This document shows, in pieces, positions 9,588-18,010 of a stretch of DNA of 64,000 nt. The translations under genes and the position numbers were made by a program. The DNA comes from Sphingomonas sp. BK235. GTDB lineage: Bacteria > Pseudomonadota > Alphaproteobacteria > Sphingomonadales > Sphingomonadaceae. Positions within the stretch are counted from its first letter, which is position 1. Each line of letters starts with the position of its first letter. Under the pieces are notes generated by a model. That model saw only the letters and a program-made list of their open reading frames with translations, was not told the origin of the DNA and did not search any database. The DNA is taken from NCBI RefSeq assembly GCF_004345855.1, contig NZ_SLXN01000003.1, positions 248,001 through 312,000 of the forward strand. Direction: 5' to 3'.

Positions 9588-10261
9588 CCCAGTTCCACCA
9601 CGTCCCAGTTGACCGGCCCCTCGACTCCGTCGACGCGGCGCAGGTCGCTCGCGCGCCACATCCGCCACACCCGCGCACCATAGGCCGGACGCAGGAAGTT
9701 GCCGACCGCCCAGAGCGGCCGGTCGAACGCCTCGGTCAGGCGATAGTCGCGCTCGACCTCGCGCGCCACCTTGAGCAGCACCGGCTTGCCCGTATGCGTC
9801 TCGATCCGCCGGATCATGTCGGCGACTCCCGCCACCAACGCGGCACGCTCGGGCCGTTCCTCGCAATCGTCGGCGTAGCGGAACGAGACCGCCACCGGCA
9901 GCGCCTGCGAGTCGCGCGGCACCACCGTGTTGAACGAATCGGCCTGCGCGCGCGGCGGCTGGCAGAAGGAGAAGACGTGGATCGCGCCGCGCCGCAGCCC
10001 CGCGCGCGCCATCTCGTCCCAGTTGGTCTGGAAGGCGTGATCGCGGGCGGTGGCGCCGATCGTCGCCACCGCATAGCCGAAGTCGGCGCCCTCGCCCTTG
10101 ACCACCGGCCATTCGACCGCACCGGTCGCCTCGGAGACGTCCACCCCCTGTACTGGATAGCGTTCGACCGCGGGGCGCCAGCGCAGCGCGACCTGCCACG
10201 CCGCCACACCAGCGAGCGCGATCGCACCCAGAATCAAGAAGATCCTTCCCAAACCCCACAT
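9584..10261 (-). CDS. GH25 (lysozyme-like) membrane-anchored protein lacking catalytic carboxylates
   Basis: A 225-residue protein with one N-terminal membrane anchor (about residues 5-24) and a domain that follows the GH25 lysozyme pattern: GVDVSEATG (40-47), a central ATIGA (66-70) and a barrel running to the conserved EGPVNWDVVELG end. GH25 enzymes cleave peptidoglycan with a D-x-E carboxylate pair. Asp41 is kept, but the expected D-x-E site after the LPVAV strand reads Ser126-Phe127-Arg128, and the usual Glu of the ATEG-like motif is Ile. It is therefore probably not an active muramidase; it may bind cell-wall glycan. It overlaps cdd by 4 bp. Confidence 0.75.
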   Translation of the reverse strand: MWGLGRIFLILGAIALAGVAAWQVALRWRPAVERYPVQGVDVSEATGAVEWPVVKGEGADFGYAVATIGATARDHAFQTNWDEMARAGLRRGAIHVFSFCQPPRAQADSFNTVVPRDSQALPVAVSFRYADDCEERPERAALVAGVADMIRRIETHTGKPVLLKVAREVERDYRLTEAFDRPLWAVGNFLRPAYGARVWRMWRASDLRRVDGVEGPVNWDVVELG

Positions 10262-10269
10262 GATAACAC

Positions 10270-10752
10270 TTAAGCCTTGATATGAAGGACGCAGATCAGC
10301 GTGAAGAGACGCCGCGCGGTGGCGAAGTCGATCGCCACCTTGCCGTCGAGCCGCTCGCGCAGCAGCTCGGCGGCATCATTGTGGATGGCGCGCCGCGCCA
10401 TGTCCACCGTCTCGATCTGCTGCGGCGTGGATTGGCGGATCGCCTGGTAGTAACTGTCGCAGATCGCGAAATAATCTCTGATCGGCCGACGAAAGCGCGC
10501 GAGCCCCAGCACCAGGGTCTCCAGCAACGTGTCGTCGGCGCGGCGGATCGCCATCGCCAGCCGTCCCTCCTCGACCGACAGCCGGACCTTGTAGGGACCG
10601 GCGTAATCGTCGGGCTGCGCGCGCTGCGGCGCGAAATGGTTACTCTCGATCAGGTCGAAGATGGCGATCCGGCGTTCCTGCTCGATATCGGCCGAGCGCC
10701 ACAGGATGGTGCGTTCGTCCAGCTCGATGTCGATGATCCGCGGATCGGCCAT
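10270..10752 (-). CDS. UPF0262 family protein
   Basis: A 160-residue protein of the UPF0262 family, conserved in alphaproteobacteria and of unknown function. The N-terminal IIDIELDERTI and the central ARFRRPIRDYFAICDSYYQAIR segments are characteristic. There is no signal peptide or membrane segment, so it is expected in the cytoplasm. It is divergent from dnaB (106 bp between the starts) and lies 8 bp upstream of the GH25-like gene on the same strand, so it probably heads that short operon. No function is proposed. Confidence 0.85.
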   Translation of the reverse strand: MADPRIIDIELDERTILWRSADIEQERRIAIFDLIESNHFAPQRAQPDDYAGPYKVRLSVEEGRLAMAIRRADDTLLETLVLGLARFRRPIRDYFAICDSYYQAIRQSTPQQIETVDMARRAIHNDAAELLRERLDGKVAIDFATARRLFTLICVLHIKA

Positions 10753-10858
10753 GTGCCCGCTCGATAGAGGCGATGCGCCGCCGTCACAATCGAGTCATCC
10801 ACAGCTTTCACCGCGTCCGCCGTTCCGCCGACCGCAGCGGCGGGGTATAGCCGCGGCC

Positions 10859-12346
10859 ATGGCCACCCTCGCATTCGCCTCGCCGGCATCGCCCGAACCC
10901 GTCCACCTGCCGCGCAACGTCGAGGCCGAGGCCGCGATGCTGGGCGCGATGATGATCGACAACCGCCTCGCCGACGACATCGTCGACCGGCTCGAGCCGC
11001 AGCATTTCTACGAGCCGGTCCACGGCCGCATCTTCGCCGCGATCAAGTCGCTGCGCGCCACCGACATGCTCGCCACGCCGGTGACGCTGCGCCCGATGTT
11101 CGAGGCGGACGAGGGGATCAAGGAACTGGGCGGGGTCGGCTATCTCGCCGGGCTGACCGGCTCGGGCGCCGGCCTGATCGGCGCGCGCCAATTCGCGCAG
11201 CAGATCTACGATCTCGCGCTGCTGCGCGCGCTCGTCTTGGTCGGCCATACGATGGTGGACCGCGCGATGGACACGAGCGAGGAGGTCAACCCGCGCGCGC
11301 AGATCGAGGCCGCCGAGGAGGAGCTCTTCCGCGTCGCGGCGGACGGCGGCACCGAGAATGCGGTCAAGAGCTTCGCGCAGGCGAGCACCGCGGCGGTGAA
11401 GATGGCCGAGCGCGCGCTCAACTGGGGCGGCAACCTGTCGGGCGTCACCACCGGGCTCGACTCGGTCAACGCCAAGATCGGCGGCATGCACCATTCCGAC
11501 CTGATGATCCTCGCCGGCCGCCCCGGCATGGGCAAGACCTCGCTCGCGACCAACATCGCCTTCAACGCGGCGCAGCGCTGGATGCGCGACATGCGCGACG
11601 GCATCCCGCCGGCCAAGTCGGTCGGTGCCAAGGTCGCCTTCTTCAGCCTCGAGATGAGCGCGGACCAGCTCGCCACGCGTATCCTCGCCGAACAGTCGCG
11701 GATCAGTTCCGAGGCGCTGCGCATGGGCAAGATCAGCAAGACCGAGTTCGAGCAGCTCGCCGCCGCTGCGGCCGAGCTGGAGAACCTGCCCTTCTTCATC
11801 GACGACACCGGCGGCCTGTCGATCGGCGCGCTGCACACCCGCGTGCGCCGGCTGCAGCGCCGCCACAACAATGAGATCGGGCTGGTGGTGGTGGATTACC
11901 TCCAGCTGCTCTCGGGCTCGGGCAAGGGTGACGGCAACCGCGTGCAGGAGATCTCCGAGATCAGCCGCGGGCTCAAGACGCTGGCCAAGGACATGAACGT
12001 GCCGGTGCTGGCGCTCTCGCAGCTGAGCCGCGCGGTGGAGCAGCGCGAGGACAAGCGCCCGATGCTGTCGGACCTGCGCGAGTCGGGCTCGATCGAGCAG
12101 GACGCCGACATGGTGTGGTTCGTGTACCGCGAGGATTATTACACCGCGCAGCGCGAGCCCAAGCGGCCGATGGAGGGCGATTCCGCCAACGTCTTCGAGG
12201 ACCACGCGCGCTGGGCGGCGGATATGGAGCGGGTCTACGGCCTCGCCGAGCTGATCGTCGCCAAGCAGCGCCACGGCGCCACCGGCAAGGTGGTGCTCAA
12301 GTTCGACCCGACGATCACGCGCTTCTCGGATTACGCGGGCTATTGA
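10859..12346 (+). CDS. dnaB: replicative DNA helicase
   Basis: A 495-residue hexameric 5'-3' helicase that unwinds DNA at the replication fork. The N-terminal helical domain (HLPRNVEAEAAMLGAM onward) binds primase; the RecA-like motor has Walker A GRPGMGKTS near residue 220, Walker B VVVDYLQLL near 345, and the SQLSRAVEQR and D-SLRESG-like motifs. The frame is open upstream to 10661, but the family N-terminus fits the ATG at 10859. A strong GC hairpin follows the stop. The length is normal for alphaproteobacteria and no intein is present. Confidence 0.97.
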   Translation: MATLAFASPASPEPVHLPRNVEAEAAMLGAMMIDNRLADDIVDRLEPQHFYEPVHGRIFAAIKSLRATDMLATPVTLRPMFEADEGIKELGGVGYLAGLTGSGAGLIGARQFAQQIYDLALLRALVLVGHTMVDRAMDTSEEVNPRAQIEAAEEELFRVAADGGTENAVKSFAQASTAAVKMAERALNWGGNLSGVTTGLDSVNAKIGGMHHSDLMILAGRPGMGKTSLATNIAFNAAQRWMRDMRDGIPPAKSVGAKVAFFSLEMSADQLATRILAEQSRISSEALRMGKISKTEFEQLAAAAAELENLPFFIDDTGGLSIGALHTRVRRLQRRHNNEIGLVVVDYLQLLSGSGKGDGNRVQEISEISRGLKTLAKDMNVPVLALSQLSRAVEQREDKRPMLSDLRESGSIEQDADMVWFVYREDYYTAQREPKRPMEGDSANVFEDHARWAADMERVYGLAELIVAKQRHGATGKVVLKFDPTITRFSDYAGY

Positions 12347-12368
12347 AGTTCGAGCCGCGCGCCGGATG

Positions 12369-12401
12369 GCGGCGGGGCGGGGAGGCGCCCCGTCCCGCCG
12401 C
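12369..12401. terminator. GC-rich hairpin between convergent dnaB and LOG-family genes
   Basis: GCGGCGGG at 12369-12376 pairs with CCCGCCGC at 12394-12401, with further pairing inside. It lies between two convergent stops, which suits a bidirectional terminator. It lacks a T-run, so a Rho-independent mechanism is uncertain. Confidence 0.5.
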
Positions 12402-12406
12402 GCCTG

Positions 12407-13291
12407 TTACCGCGGCACGTCGCCCTTCTCGTGGCGGTCGCGGTAGAATTGCTGCACCACCGCCCAGCCCTCGGCCGCGCTCTCGACGTAGCGGAAGATG
12501 CCGAGGTCGCGCTCGGACACGACGCCTTCCTCCACCAGCGCCTCGAAGTTGATCACGCGCTCCCAGAACTCGCGTCCGAACAGCAGCACCGGGATCGGCT
12601 CAACCTTGCCGGTCTGGATCAGTGTCAGCAGCTCGAACAGCTCGTCGAACGTGCCGAACCCGCCGGGGAAGGCCGCCAGCGCGCGCGCGTGGAGCAGAAA
12701 GTGCATCTTGCGCAGCGCGAAATAGTGGAACTGCGTGCTCAGCGCCGGCGTGACATAGGGGTTGGGCGCCTGCTCGTGCGGGAGCACGATGTTGAGCCCG
12801 ATCGACTCGGCGTGGACGTCCGCCGCGCCGCGATTGGCCGCCTCCATGATCGAGGGGCCGCCGCCCGAGCACACCACGAAGTGCCGCTTGCCCGCCTCGT
12901 CGCGCGGGAAGTTGGAACAGAGCTGCGCCAGCTCGCGCGCCATGTCGTAATATTTGCTCTTGGCGACCAGCCGCTCGGCGACCTGACGGCTCTTCTCGTC
13001 GGTGGCGAGGTCGAGCAGCGCCTGCGCCTTGCTCGGCTCGGGGATGCGCGCCGAGCCGTAGAAGACGAAGGTGGAGCCGATATGCGCTTCCTCGAAGATC
13101 AGCTGGGTCTTGAGCAGCTCGAGCTGGAAGCGGACCGGGCGGAGGTCCTCGCGCAGCAGGAAGTCCATGTCCTGGAAGGCGAGCCGATAGGCGGGGCTCT
13201 CGGTCTGCGGGGTGGAGACGTTGGTCTTGGCGACCTCGGCATCCTGCTTGGCGCGCGGGAAGACGCGGCTGGGTACGCGGGTATCTGTCAT
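12407..13291 (-). CDS. LOG-family (TIGR00730) Rossmann-fold protein
   Basis: A 294-residue member of the LOG / lysine-decarboxylase-like family. The core SGGGPSIMEAANRGA and PGGFGTFDE motifs match the nucleotide-binding PGGxGTxxE signature of cytokinin-riboside-5'-monophosphate phosphoribohydrolases. An N-terminal extension of about 75 residues precedes the Rossmann core (FVFYGSARIPEP), as in the larger subgroup. Related enzymes hydrolyse nucleoside 5'-monophosphates; the natural substrate here is unknown, and older lysine decarboxylase labels are not supported. The frame is open to 13399, but the ATG at 13289-13291 fits the family N-terminus. Convergent with dnaB. Confidence 0.85.
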   Translation of the reverse strand: MTDTRVPSRVFPRAKQDAEVAKTNVSTPQTESPAYRLAFQDMDFLLREDLRPVRFQLELLKTQLIFEEAHIGSTFVFYGSARIPEPSKAQALLDLATDEKSRQVAERLVAKSKYYDMARELAQLCSNFPRDEAGKRHFVVCSGGGPSIMEAANRGAADVHAESIGLNIVLPHEQAPNPYVTPALSTQFHYFALRKMHFLLHARALAAFPGGFGTFDELFELLTLIQTGKVEPIPVLLFGREFWERVINFEALVEEGVVSERDLGIFRYVESAAEGWAVVQQFYRDRHEKGDVPR

Positions 13292-13340
13292 CGCGGATCG
13301 ATAGGCCGGGAACGTGACGGTCGCAAGAACATGGCGCGCC

Positions 13341-14000
13341 TCACCTGCAGAAGCGCGCGCCGTCGTCCTCGAGGTGGAGATGGTCGCGGTGTACCGCATT
13401 ATAGTCGGGCGACAACACCGTGCCGAAGCGGCGGCAGGCCGAGGCGTGGACGGTGCGCAGGAACTGCTGCACCTGCGGGTCGGGCGAGCGCCAGTCGTTC
13501 AGGATCGAGATGCGGCGGCCGTTCTTGAGCTCGAACGCGGCGATGTCGATCGCGTTGGCGAGCGCGTGGCCCGAGCGCCGCGCCGGTCCCTTGGTGCCGA
13601 TCGTGTTGCGGCAGGCGTAGCTGCCCATGCTGACGATGCGCGACAGTTCCGACCCGAGGATCTGATAGGCGGCGGGCGCGACGCCGTTGCGTGCCCAGGC
13701 AGCATAGGCGCGCGCCTCGCCGCAGCGCACCGCGCCGAGATTGGCGGTGGGCACGCCGATGTCGAGCAGCTTGACCGTGCCGACCAGCGCGCAGCCGCCG
13801 CCATATTGCTTGTCGGGCAGCGGCTGGAAATCGACGCCGAGCGCGCGCAGGTCGGCGAAACACTGGCGCGTCTCGCGCAGGCTCGGCCCCTCGACCTCGC
13901 CGCGCGCGCTCGGCGGGGCAGGACGCTCGGTCCGTCCGCAGCCGGCGAGCAGCAGCGTGACGAGGAGGAGGCGGGAACGGTGGTTACGCCACGACGTCAT
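13341..14000 (-). CDS. extensin-like C-terminal-domain lipoprotein
   Basis: A 219-residue predicted lipoprotein (lipobox LLAGC at 18-22) with the bacterial extensin-like C-terminal domain. The fold resembles zinc D-Ala-D-Ala peptidases: SGHALANAIDIAAF supplies a His and an Asp, and HRDHLHLE near 205 supplies the second His group. A role in peptidoglycan cleavage or remodelling in the periplasm is therefore likely but unproven for this family. Four cysteines in the mature part may form disulfides. The start overlaps the end of the upstream DUF4328 gene by 17 bp, so they are probably co-transcribed. Confidence 0.85.
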   Translation of the reverse strand: MTSWRNHRSRLLLVTLLLAGCGRTERPAPPSARGEVEGPSLRETRQCFADLRALGVDFQPLPDKQYGGGCALVGTVKLLDIGVPTANLGAVRCGEARAYAAWARNGVAPAAYQILGSELSRIVSMGSYACRNTIGTKGPARRSGHALANAIDIAAFELKNGRRISILNDWRSPDPQVQQFLRTVHASACRRFGTVLSPDYNAVHRDHLHLEDDGARFCR

Positions 14001-14724
14001 CGGCTTCGTGTAACGGCGGAATGCGCCGAGCTAAAGCCGTGCGTTGCCGGAAGGAGAGGCGGAGGATGACGATGGTGAGCACGACGACGAGCGCAGTCTG
14101 CACGACGCCGCGCGCGGTCGTCAGCCATGCGAGGGTGAAAAGCTCTTCCTCCACCCAGATTCTTTCCCCTTCCATCCAGAGGCTCTCGCGGATCTTGGAC
14201 AGAGCATAGTCAATCGTCATGGCGAGCAGCCACAATCCCCACCACCAACGCAGCAGGGCGGGCACCGGTACGCGCGCCGGCGCGGCTGGGTCGTGGCTGA
14301 TCTGCCAGAACTCCAGCACCACCTGAAAAGGACGGATGAGAGTGGCGAACGGCACGAAGAACCATATCACCGCCGAGCGCGGCTTGTATCTTGGCCGGTA
14401 GCGCGACGTGGCCGCGAGAAGATGCGCGTTGCGCCCGATGACATACAGCCAGCGCAGCAGCGCTACCGCGGCGAGCGCGAAGAGCGCCAGGCCGAGATCG
14501 ACGTCCAGCGCCTGATGCAGCAGCCACGGTGACAGGGGTGGCAGCGGCAGGACATGGCCGCCAATCCCGCCGTGCCGGTTGATCGCCAGGAATGCCGCCA
14601 TGGAGCTGATCACTTCATCGGCGAGCCACAGCCATGACGCGCCAAGCGCCGCGACCCCCCATGCGATCTGATGACACGGCCGACCTTTCGCCTCGCTCAC
14701 GCCGCTGCCCTCTCCGCCTGCCAA
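13984..14724 (-). CDS. DUF4328-like integral membrane protein
   Basis: A 246-residue membrane protein with about five hydrophobic segments (near residues 22-48, 68-90, 118-140, 160-178 and 200-222). The central IWFFVPFATLIRPFQVVLEFWQIS resembles the DUF4328 signature, in which a conserved PFQ-like motif follows a membrane helix. No enzymatic motif is visible. It overlaps the extensin-like gene by 17 bp and is read in the same direction. The function is unknown; assignment to DUF4328 is by pattern recognition only. Confidence 0.65.
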   Translation of the reverse strand: MAGGEGSGVSEAKGRPCHQIAWGVAALGASWLWLADEVISSMAAFLAINRHGGIGGHVLPLPPLSPWLLHQALDVDLGLALFALAAVALLRWLYVIGRNAHLLAATSRYRPRYKPRSAVIWFFVPFATLIRPFQVVLEFWQISHDPAAPARVPVPALLRWWWGLWLLAMTIDYALSKIRESLWMEGERIWVEEELFTLAWLTTARGVVQTALVVVLTIVILRLSFRQRTALARRIPPLHEADDVVA

Positions 14725-14836
14725 CCTCCTATTTTAGACGATCATCCGGCTTGCCAGCGGTCCCCGGCGTCTGTAGCGCGGTCGACGGGCCACGCGGTCC
14801 CAACGCCGCGCGTGCTCTCTGTAAGGAGAGTCAGAC

Positions 14837-15988
14837 ATGACTGATACGACCGCCGCCGACGCCACCCTCGCGCCCGCGACGCCCGCCACCCGGCCGGCCC
14901 GCCCGCATTTCTCGTCCGGCCCCTGCGCCAAGCCGCCCGGCTACGATCCCGCCAAGCTCGCAACCGACGTCCTCGGACGCTCACATCGCTCGAAGCTCGG
15001 CAAGCAGCGGCTACAATATTGCATTGAGCTGATGCGCGAGTTGCTGAACCTGCCTGACACGCACCGCATCGGCATCGTCCCCGGCTCCGACACCGGCGCC
15101 TATGAGATGGCGATGTGGACGATGCTGGGCGCGCGCCCGGTCACCGCGCTCGCCTGGGAGAGCTTCGGCGAGGGCTGGGTGACCGACGCGGTCAAGCAGC
15201 TGAAGATCGACCCGACGGTGATCCGTGCCGATTACGGCCAGCTCCCCGACCTCGCGCAGGTCGACTGGTCGAACGACGTGCTGTTCACCTGGAACGGTAC
15301 CACCAGCGGCGTGCGCGTGCCGAACGGCGACTGGATCCCCGCCGACCGCGAGGGGCTGAGCTTCGCCGACGCCACCAGCGCGGTCTTCGCCTATGACCTG
15401 CCGTGGGACAAGATCGACGTCGCCACCTTCTCCTGGCAGAAGGTGCTGGGCGGCGAGGGCGCGCACGGCGTGCTGATCCTCGGCCCGCGCGCGGTCGAGC
15501 GGCTGGAGAGCTACACCCCCGCCTGGCCGCTGCCTAAGGTGTTCCGGCTCGTCTCCAAGGGCAAGCTGACCGAGGGCGTGTTCAAGGGCGAGACGATCAA
15601 CACGCCGTCGATGCTGGCGGTCGAGGACGCGATCTGGTCGCTCGAATGGGCCAAGTCGCTGGGGAAGGGCGGGCTGATCGCGCGCTCGGACGCCAACGCC
15701 GCCGCGCTCGACACGATCGTCGCCGAGCGCGAGTGGCTCGGGCACCTCGCCGCCGACCCGGCGTCGCGCTCCAAGACCAGCGTGTGCCTCACGGTCGACG
15801 CCGACGAGGGCGTCATCAAGAAGATGGTGTCGCTGCTCGAGGCCGAGCACGCCGCCTATGACATCGGCGGTTATCGCGACGCCCCGCCGGGGCTGCGCAT
15901 CTGGTGCGGCGCCACCGTCGACACCGCCGACATCGTGGCGCTCGGCCCGTGGCTCGACTGGGCCTACGCCACCGCCAAGGCGGGCTGA
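14837..15988 (+). CDS. serC: phosphoserine aminotransferase
   Basis: A 383-residue PLP enzyme (class V aminotransferase fold) converting 3-phosphohydroxypyruvate and glutamate into phosphoserine and 2-oxoglutarate, the second step of serine synthesis; it can also serve pyridoxine synthesis. FSSGPCAKPPGY at the N-terminus is typical of the alphaproteobacterial type, and the PLP-binding lysine is in ATFSWQKVLGGEGAHG near residue 200. The start follows a GTAAGGAGAG ribosome-binding site. serA follows 111 bp downstream with a repeat element between them, so the two are probably one operon. Confidence 0.95.
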   Translation: MTDTTAADATLAPATPATRPARPHFSSGPCAKPPGYDPAKLATDVLGRSHRSKLGKQRLQYCIELMRELLNLPDTHRIGIVPGSDTGAYEMAMWTMLGARPVTALAWESFGEGWVTDAVKQLKIDPTVIRADYGQLPDLAQVDWSNDVLFTWNGTTSGVRVPNGDWIPADREGLSFADATSAVFAYDLPWDKIDVATFSWQKVLGGEGAHGVLILGPRAVERLESYTPAWPLPKVFRLVSKGKLTEGVFKGETINTPSMLAVEDAIWSLEWAKSLGKGGLIARSDANAAALDTIVAEREWLGHLAADPASRSKTSVCLTVDADEGVIKKMVSLLEAEHAAYDIGGYRDAPPGLRIWCGATVDTADIVALGPWLDWAYATAKAG

Positions 15989-15995
15989 TTGGCCC

Positions 15996-16074
15996 GTGCT
16001 CCTGCGCAGGCAGGAGCCCAGCAGCCACGAACGCTATCTTCCCTGACTCTGGGCTCCTGCGTGCGCAGGAGCAC
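15996..16074. repeat. intergenic inverted repeat, family A (CTCCTGCG type)
   Basis: Two 26-bp arms in opposite orientation, GTGCTCCTGCGCAGGCAGGA... (15996-16021) and its near-exact complement (16049-16074), separated by 27 bp. Each arm is itself a small hairpin. The element lies between serC and serA; transcribed, it would form a long cruciform-like stem that could affect the serA/serC ratio. A half copy of the same family occurs near 31996. Confidence 0.75.
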
Positions 16075-16099
16075 CGGCAGCTACCGACAGGATTTTCCC

Positions 16100-17677
16100 A
16101 TGCCCAAGGTACTCATTTCCGACAAGATGGACCCGCGCGCCGCCGAGATCTTCCGCGAGCGCGGCGTCGAGGTGGACGAGATCACCGGCAAGACCCCGGA
16201 CGAGCTCAAGGCGATCATCGGCCAGTATGACGGCCTCGCCATCCGCAGCTCGACCAAGGTAACCAAGGACATCCTCGCGCACGCCACCAACCTCAAGGTG
16301 GTCGGTCGCGCCGGCATCGGCGTCGATAACGTCGACATCCCCGCCGCCTCGGCCAAGGGTGTGGTGGTGATGAACACGCCGTTCGGCAACTCGATCACCA
16401 CCGCCGAGCATGCCATCGCGCTGATGTTCGCGCTCGCGCGCCAGCTGCCCGAGGCCGACGCCTCGACCCAGGCGGGCAAGTGGGAGAAGAACCGCTTCAT
16501 GGGCGTCGAGGTCACCGGCAAGACGCTGGGGCTGATCGGCGCGGGCAATATCGGCTCGATCGTCGCCGACCGCGCGCTCGGGCTGAAGATGAAGGTCGTC
16601 GCCTTCGACCCGTTCCTCACCGAGGAGCGCGCGGTCGAGCTGGGCGTGACCAAGGTGACGCTCGACGAGCTGCTCGCGCGCGCCGACTTCATCACGCTGC
16701 ACACGCCGCTGACCGACCAGACGCGCAACATCCTCTCGGCCGAGAATCTCGCCAAGACCAAGAAGGGCGTGCGCATCGTCAATTGCGCGCGCGGCGGGCT
16801 GATCGACGAGGCGGCGCTCAAGGCGGGGCTCGACTCGGGGCATATCGCCGGCGCCGCGCTCGACGTCTTCGTGCAGGAGCCCGCCAAGGACAGCCCGCTG
16901 TTCGGCACGCCCAACTTCGTCTCGACCCCGCACCTCGGCGCCTCGACCACCGAGGCGCAGGTCAACGTCGCGATCCAGGTCGCCGAGCAGATGGCGGACT
17001 ATCTCGTCTCGGGCGGCGTCACCAACGCGCTCAACGTGCCGAGCCTCTCGGCCGAGGAGGCGCCCAAGCTGCGCCCGTACATGGGGCTGGCGGAGAAGCT
17101 CGGCTCGCTCGTCGGCCAGCTCGCCACCGGCGCGATCGACCGCGTCTCGATCCACCGCGAGGGCGCGGCGGCGGACCTCAACCCCAAGCCGCTGACCAGC
17201 GCGGTGCTCACCGGCTTCCTGCGCCAGCAGACCGACACGGTGAACATGGTCAACGCGCCGGTGCTGGCGCGCGACCGCGGCATGGAGGTGCGCGAGATCC
17301 GCACCGAGCGCGAGGGTGATTATCACACGCTGCTGCGCGTCGCGGTGCGCACCGCCGACGGCGAGCGCTCGGTGGCGGGCACCCTGTTCGGTGACTCGGC
17401 GCCGCGCCTGGTCGAGCTGTTCGGCATCAAGGTCGAGGCCGATCTCACCGGCGCGATGCTCTACGTCGTCAACGAGGACGCGCCGGGCTTCATCGGGCGG
17501 ATCGGTACCTTGCTGGGCGAGGCGGGCGTCAACATCGGCACCTTCCATCTCGGCCGGCGCCAGGCGGGCGGCGAGGCGGTGCTGCTGCTCTCGGTCGACC
17601 AGCCGGTCGACGCCGAACTGCTCGCGCGGGTCAAGGCGCTGCCGGGCGTGAAGACCGCGATGGGGCTGGCGTTCTGA
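16100..17677 (+). CDS. serA: D-3-phosphoglycerate dehydrogenase
   Basis: A 525-residue NAD-dependent enzyme catalysing the first step of serine synthesis. It has the catalytic domain with the Rossmann motif GLIGAGNIGSIVADRA (about 143-158), the RGGLIDEAAL and TPHLGAST segments that place the active-site Arg/Glu/His triad, the intervening domain, and a C-terminal ACT domain (MLYVVNEDAPGFIGRIG onward), which in this family senses serine. This is the long form. The ATG at 16100 is chosen because MPKVLISDKM is the family N-terminus; the frame is open upstream through the repeat. Confidence 0.96.
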   Translation: MPKVLISDKMDPRAAEIFRERGVEVDEITGKTPDELKAIIGQYDGLAIRSSTKVTKDILAHATNLKVVGRAGIGVDNVDIPAASAKGVVVMNTPFGNSITTAEHAIALMFALARQLPEADASTQAGKWEKNRFMGVEVTGKTLGLIGAGNIGSIVADRALGLKMKVVAFDPFLTEERAVELGVTKVTLDELLARADFITLHTPLTDQTRNILSAENLAKTKKGVRIVNCARGGLIDEAALKAGLDSGHIAGAALDVFVQEPAKDSPLFGTPNFVSTPHLGASTTEAQVNVAIQVAEQMADYLVSGGVTNALNVPSLSAEEAPKLRPYMGLAEKLGSLVGQLATGAIDRVSIHREGAAADLNPKPLTSAVLTGFLRQQTDTVNMVNAPVLARDRGMEVREIRTEREGDYHTLLRVAVRTADGERSVAGTLFGDSAPRLVELFGIKVEADLTGAMLYVVNEDAPGFIGRIGTLLGEAGVNIGTFHLGRRQAGGEAVLLLSVDQPVDAELLARVKALPGVKTAMGLAF

Positions 17678-17683
17678 GCTGAG

Positions 17684-17718
17684 GGGCGGGGCCGGTGGTG
17701 AGACACCGGTCCCTGCCC
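17684..17718 (+). terminator. hairpin downstream of serA
   Basis: GGGCGGGGCCGGTG (17684-17697) pairs with CACCGGTCCCTGCCC (17704-17718) with small mismatches and a six-base loop, 6 bp after the serA stop. It is a likely transcription terminator of the serC-serA operon, although no T-run follows. Confidence 0.5.
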
Positions 17719-17786
17719 AAGCTCTCTGGCGGGGAGAGCGCTGATGACGGGTCATCGGCCCTCCGGAGCGGATGGTTGCGAAACTC

Positions 17787-17884
17787 CCGTCATCCCGGCC
17801 TAGCGCCGGGATCCATTCCGCCGCGAGAGCGATGCCGACGGCGCTCGCGGGACCATGGATCCCGGGTCGAGCCCGGGATGACGG
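17787..17884. repeat. intergenic inverted repeat, family B (CCGTCATCCCGG type)
   Basis: A mirror pair of units: CCGTCATCCCGGCCTAGCGC... at the left and its complement ending CCGGGATGACGG at the right, with a GC-rich centre of about 45 bp. Each unit is a hairpin. Similar elements are at 23165-23263, 29253-29350, 44698-44793 and 63841-63936. Confidence 0.85.
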
Positions 17885-18010
17885 GTGGGGCGAGCGGCGT
17901 CAGCGACAAAGAACCATTTGGTGCCGGGCTCCTGAATCCCTGAACACGTCGTCTGCGGCCGTGCAGACCGCCCCCTCCTTCGTGACCGCCCCCGTCGCGG
18001 CCGCCGCGAG

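Noticed and set aside
12407..13291. Annotation of the LOG-family protein as lysine decarboxylase
   Set aside because: The PGGxGTxxE signature belongs to the LOG phosphoribohydrolase family; the decarboxylase label is a historical misnomer.
15989..16099. Upstream extension of serA through the family A repeat
   Set aside because: The SerA family N-terminus begins at MPKVLISDKM; the extension is repeat sequence.
17695..17943. Small open frame over the family B repeat after serA
   Set aside because: It is encoded by the repeat itself and has no ribosome-binding site or family similarity.
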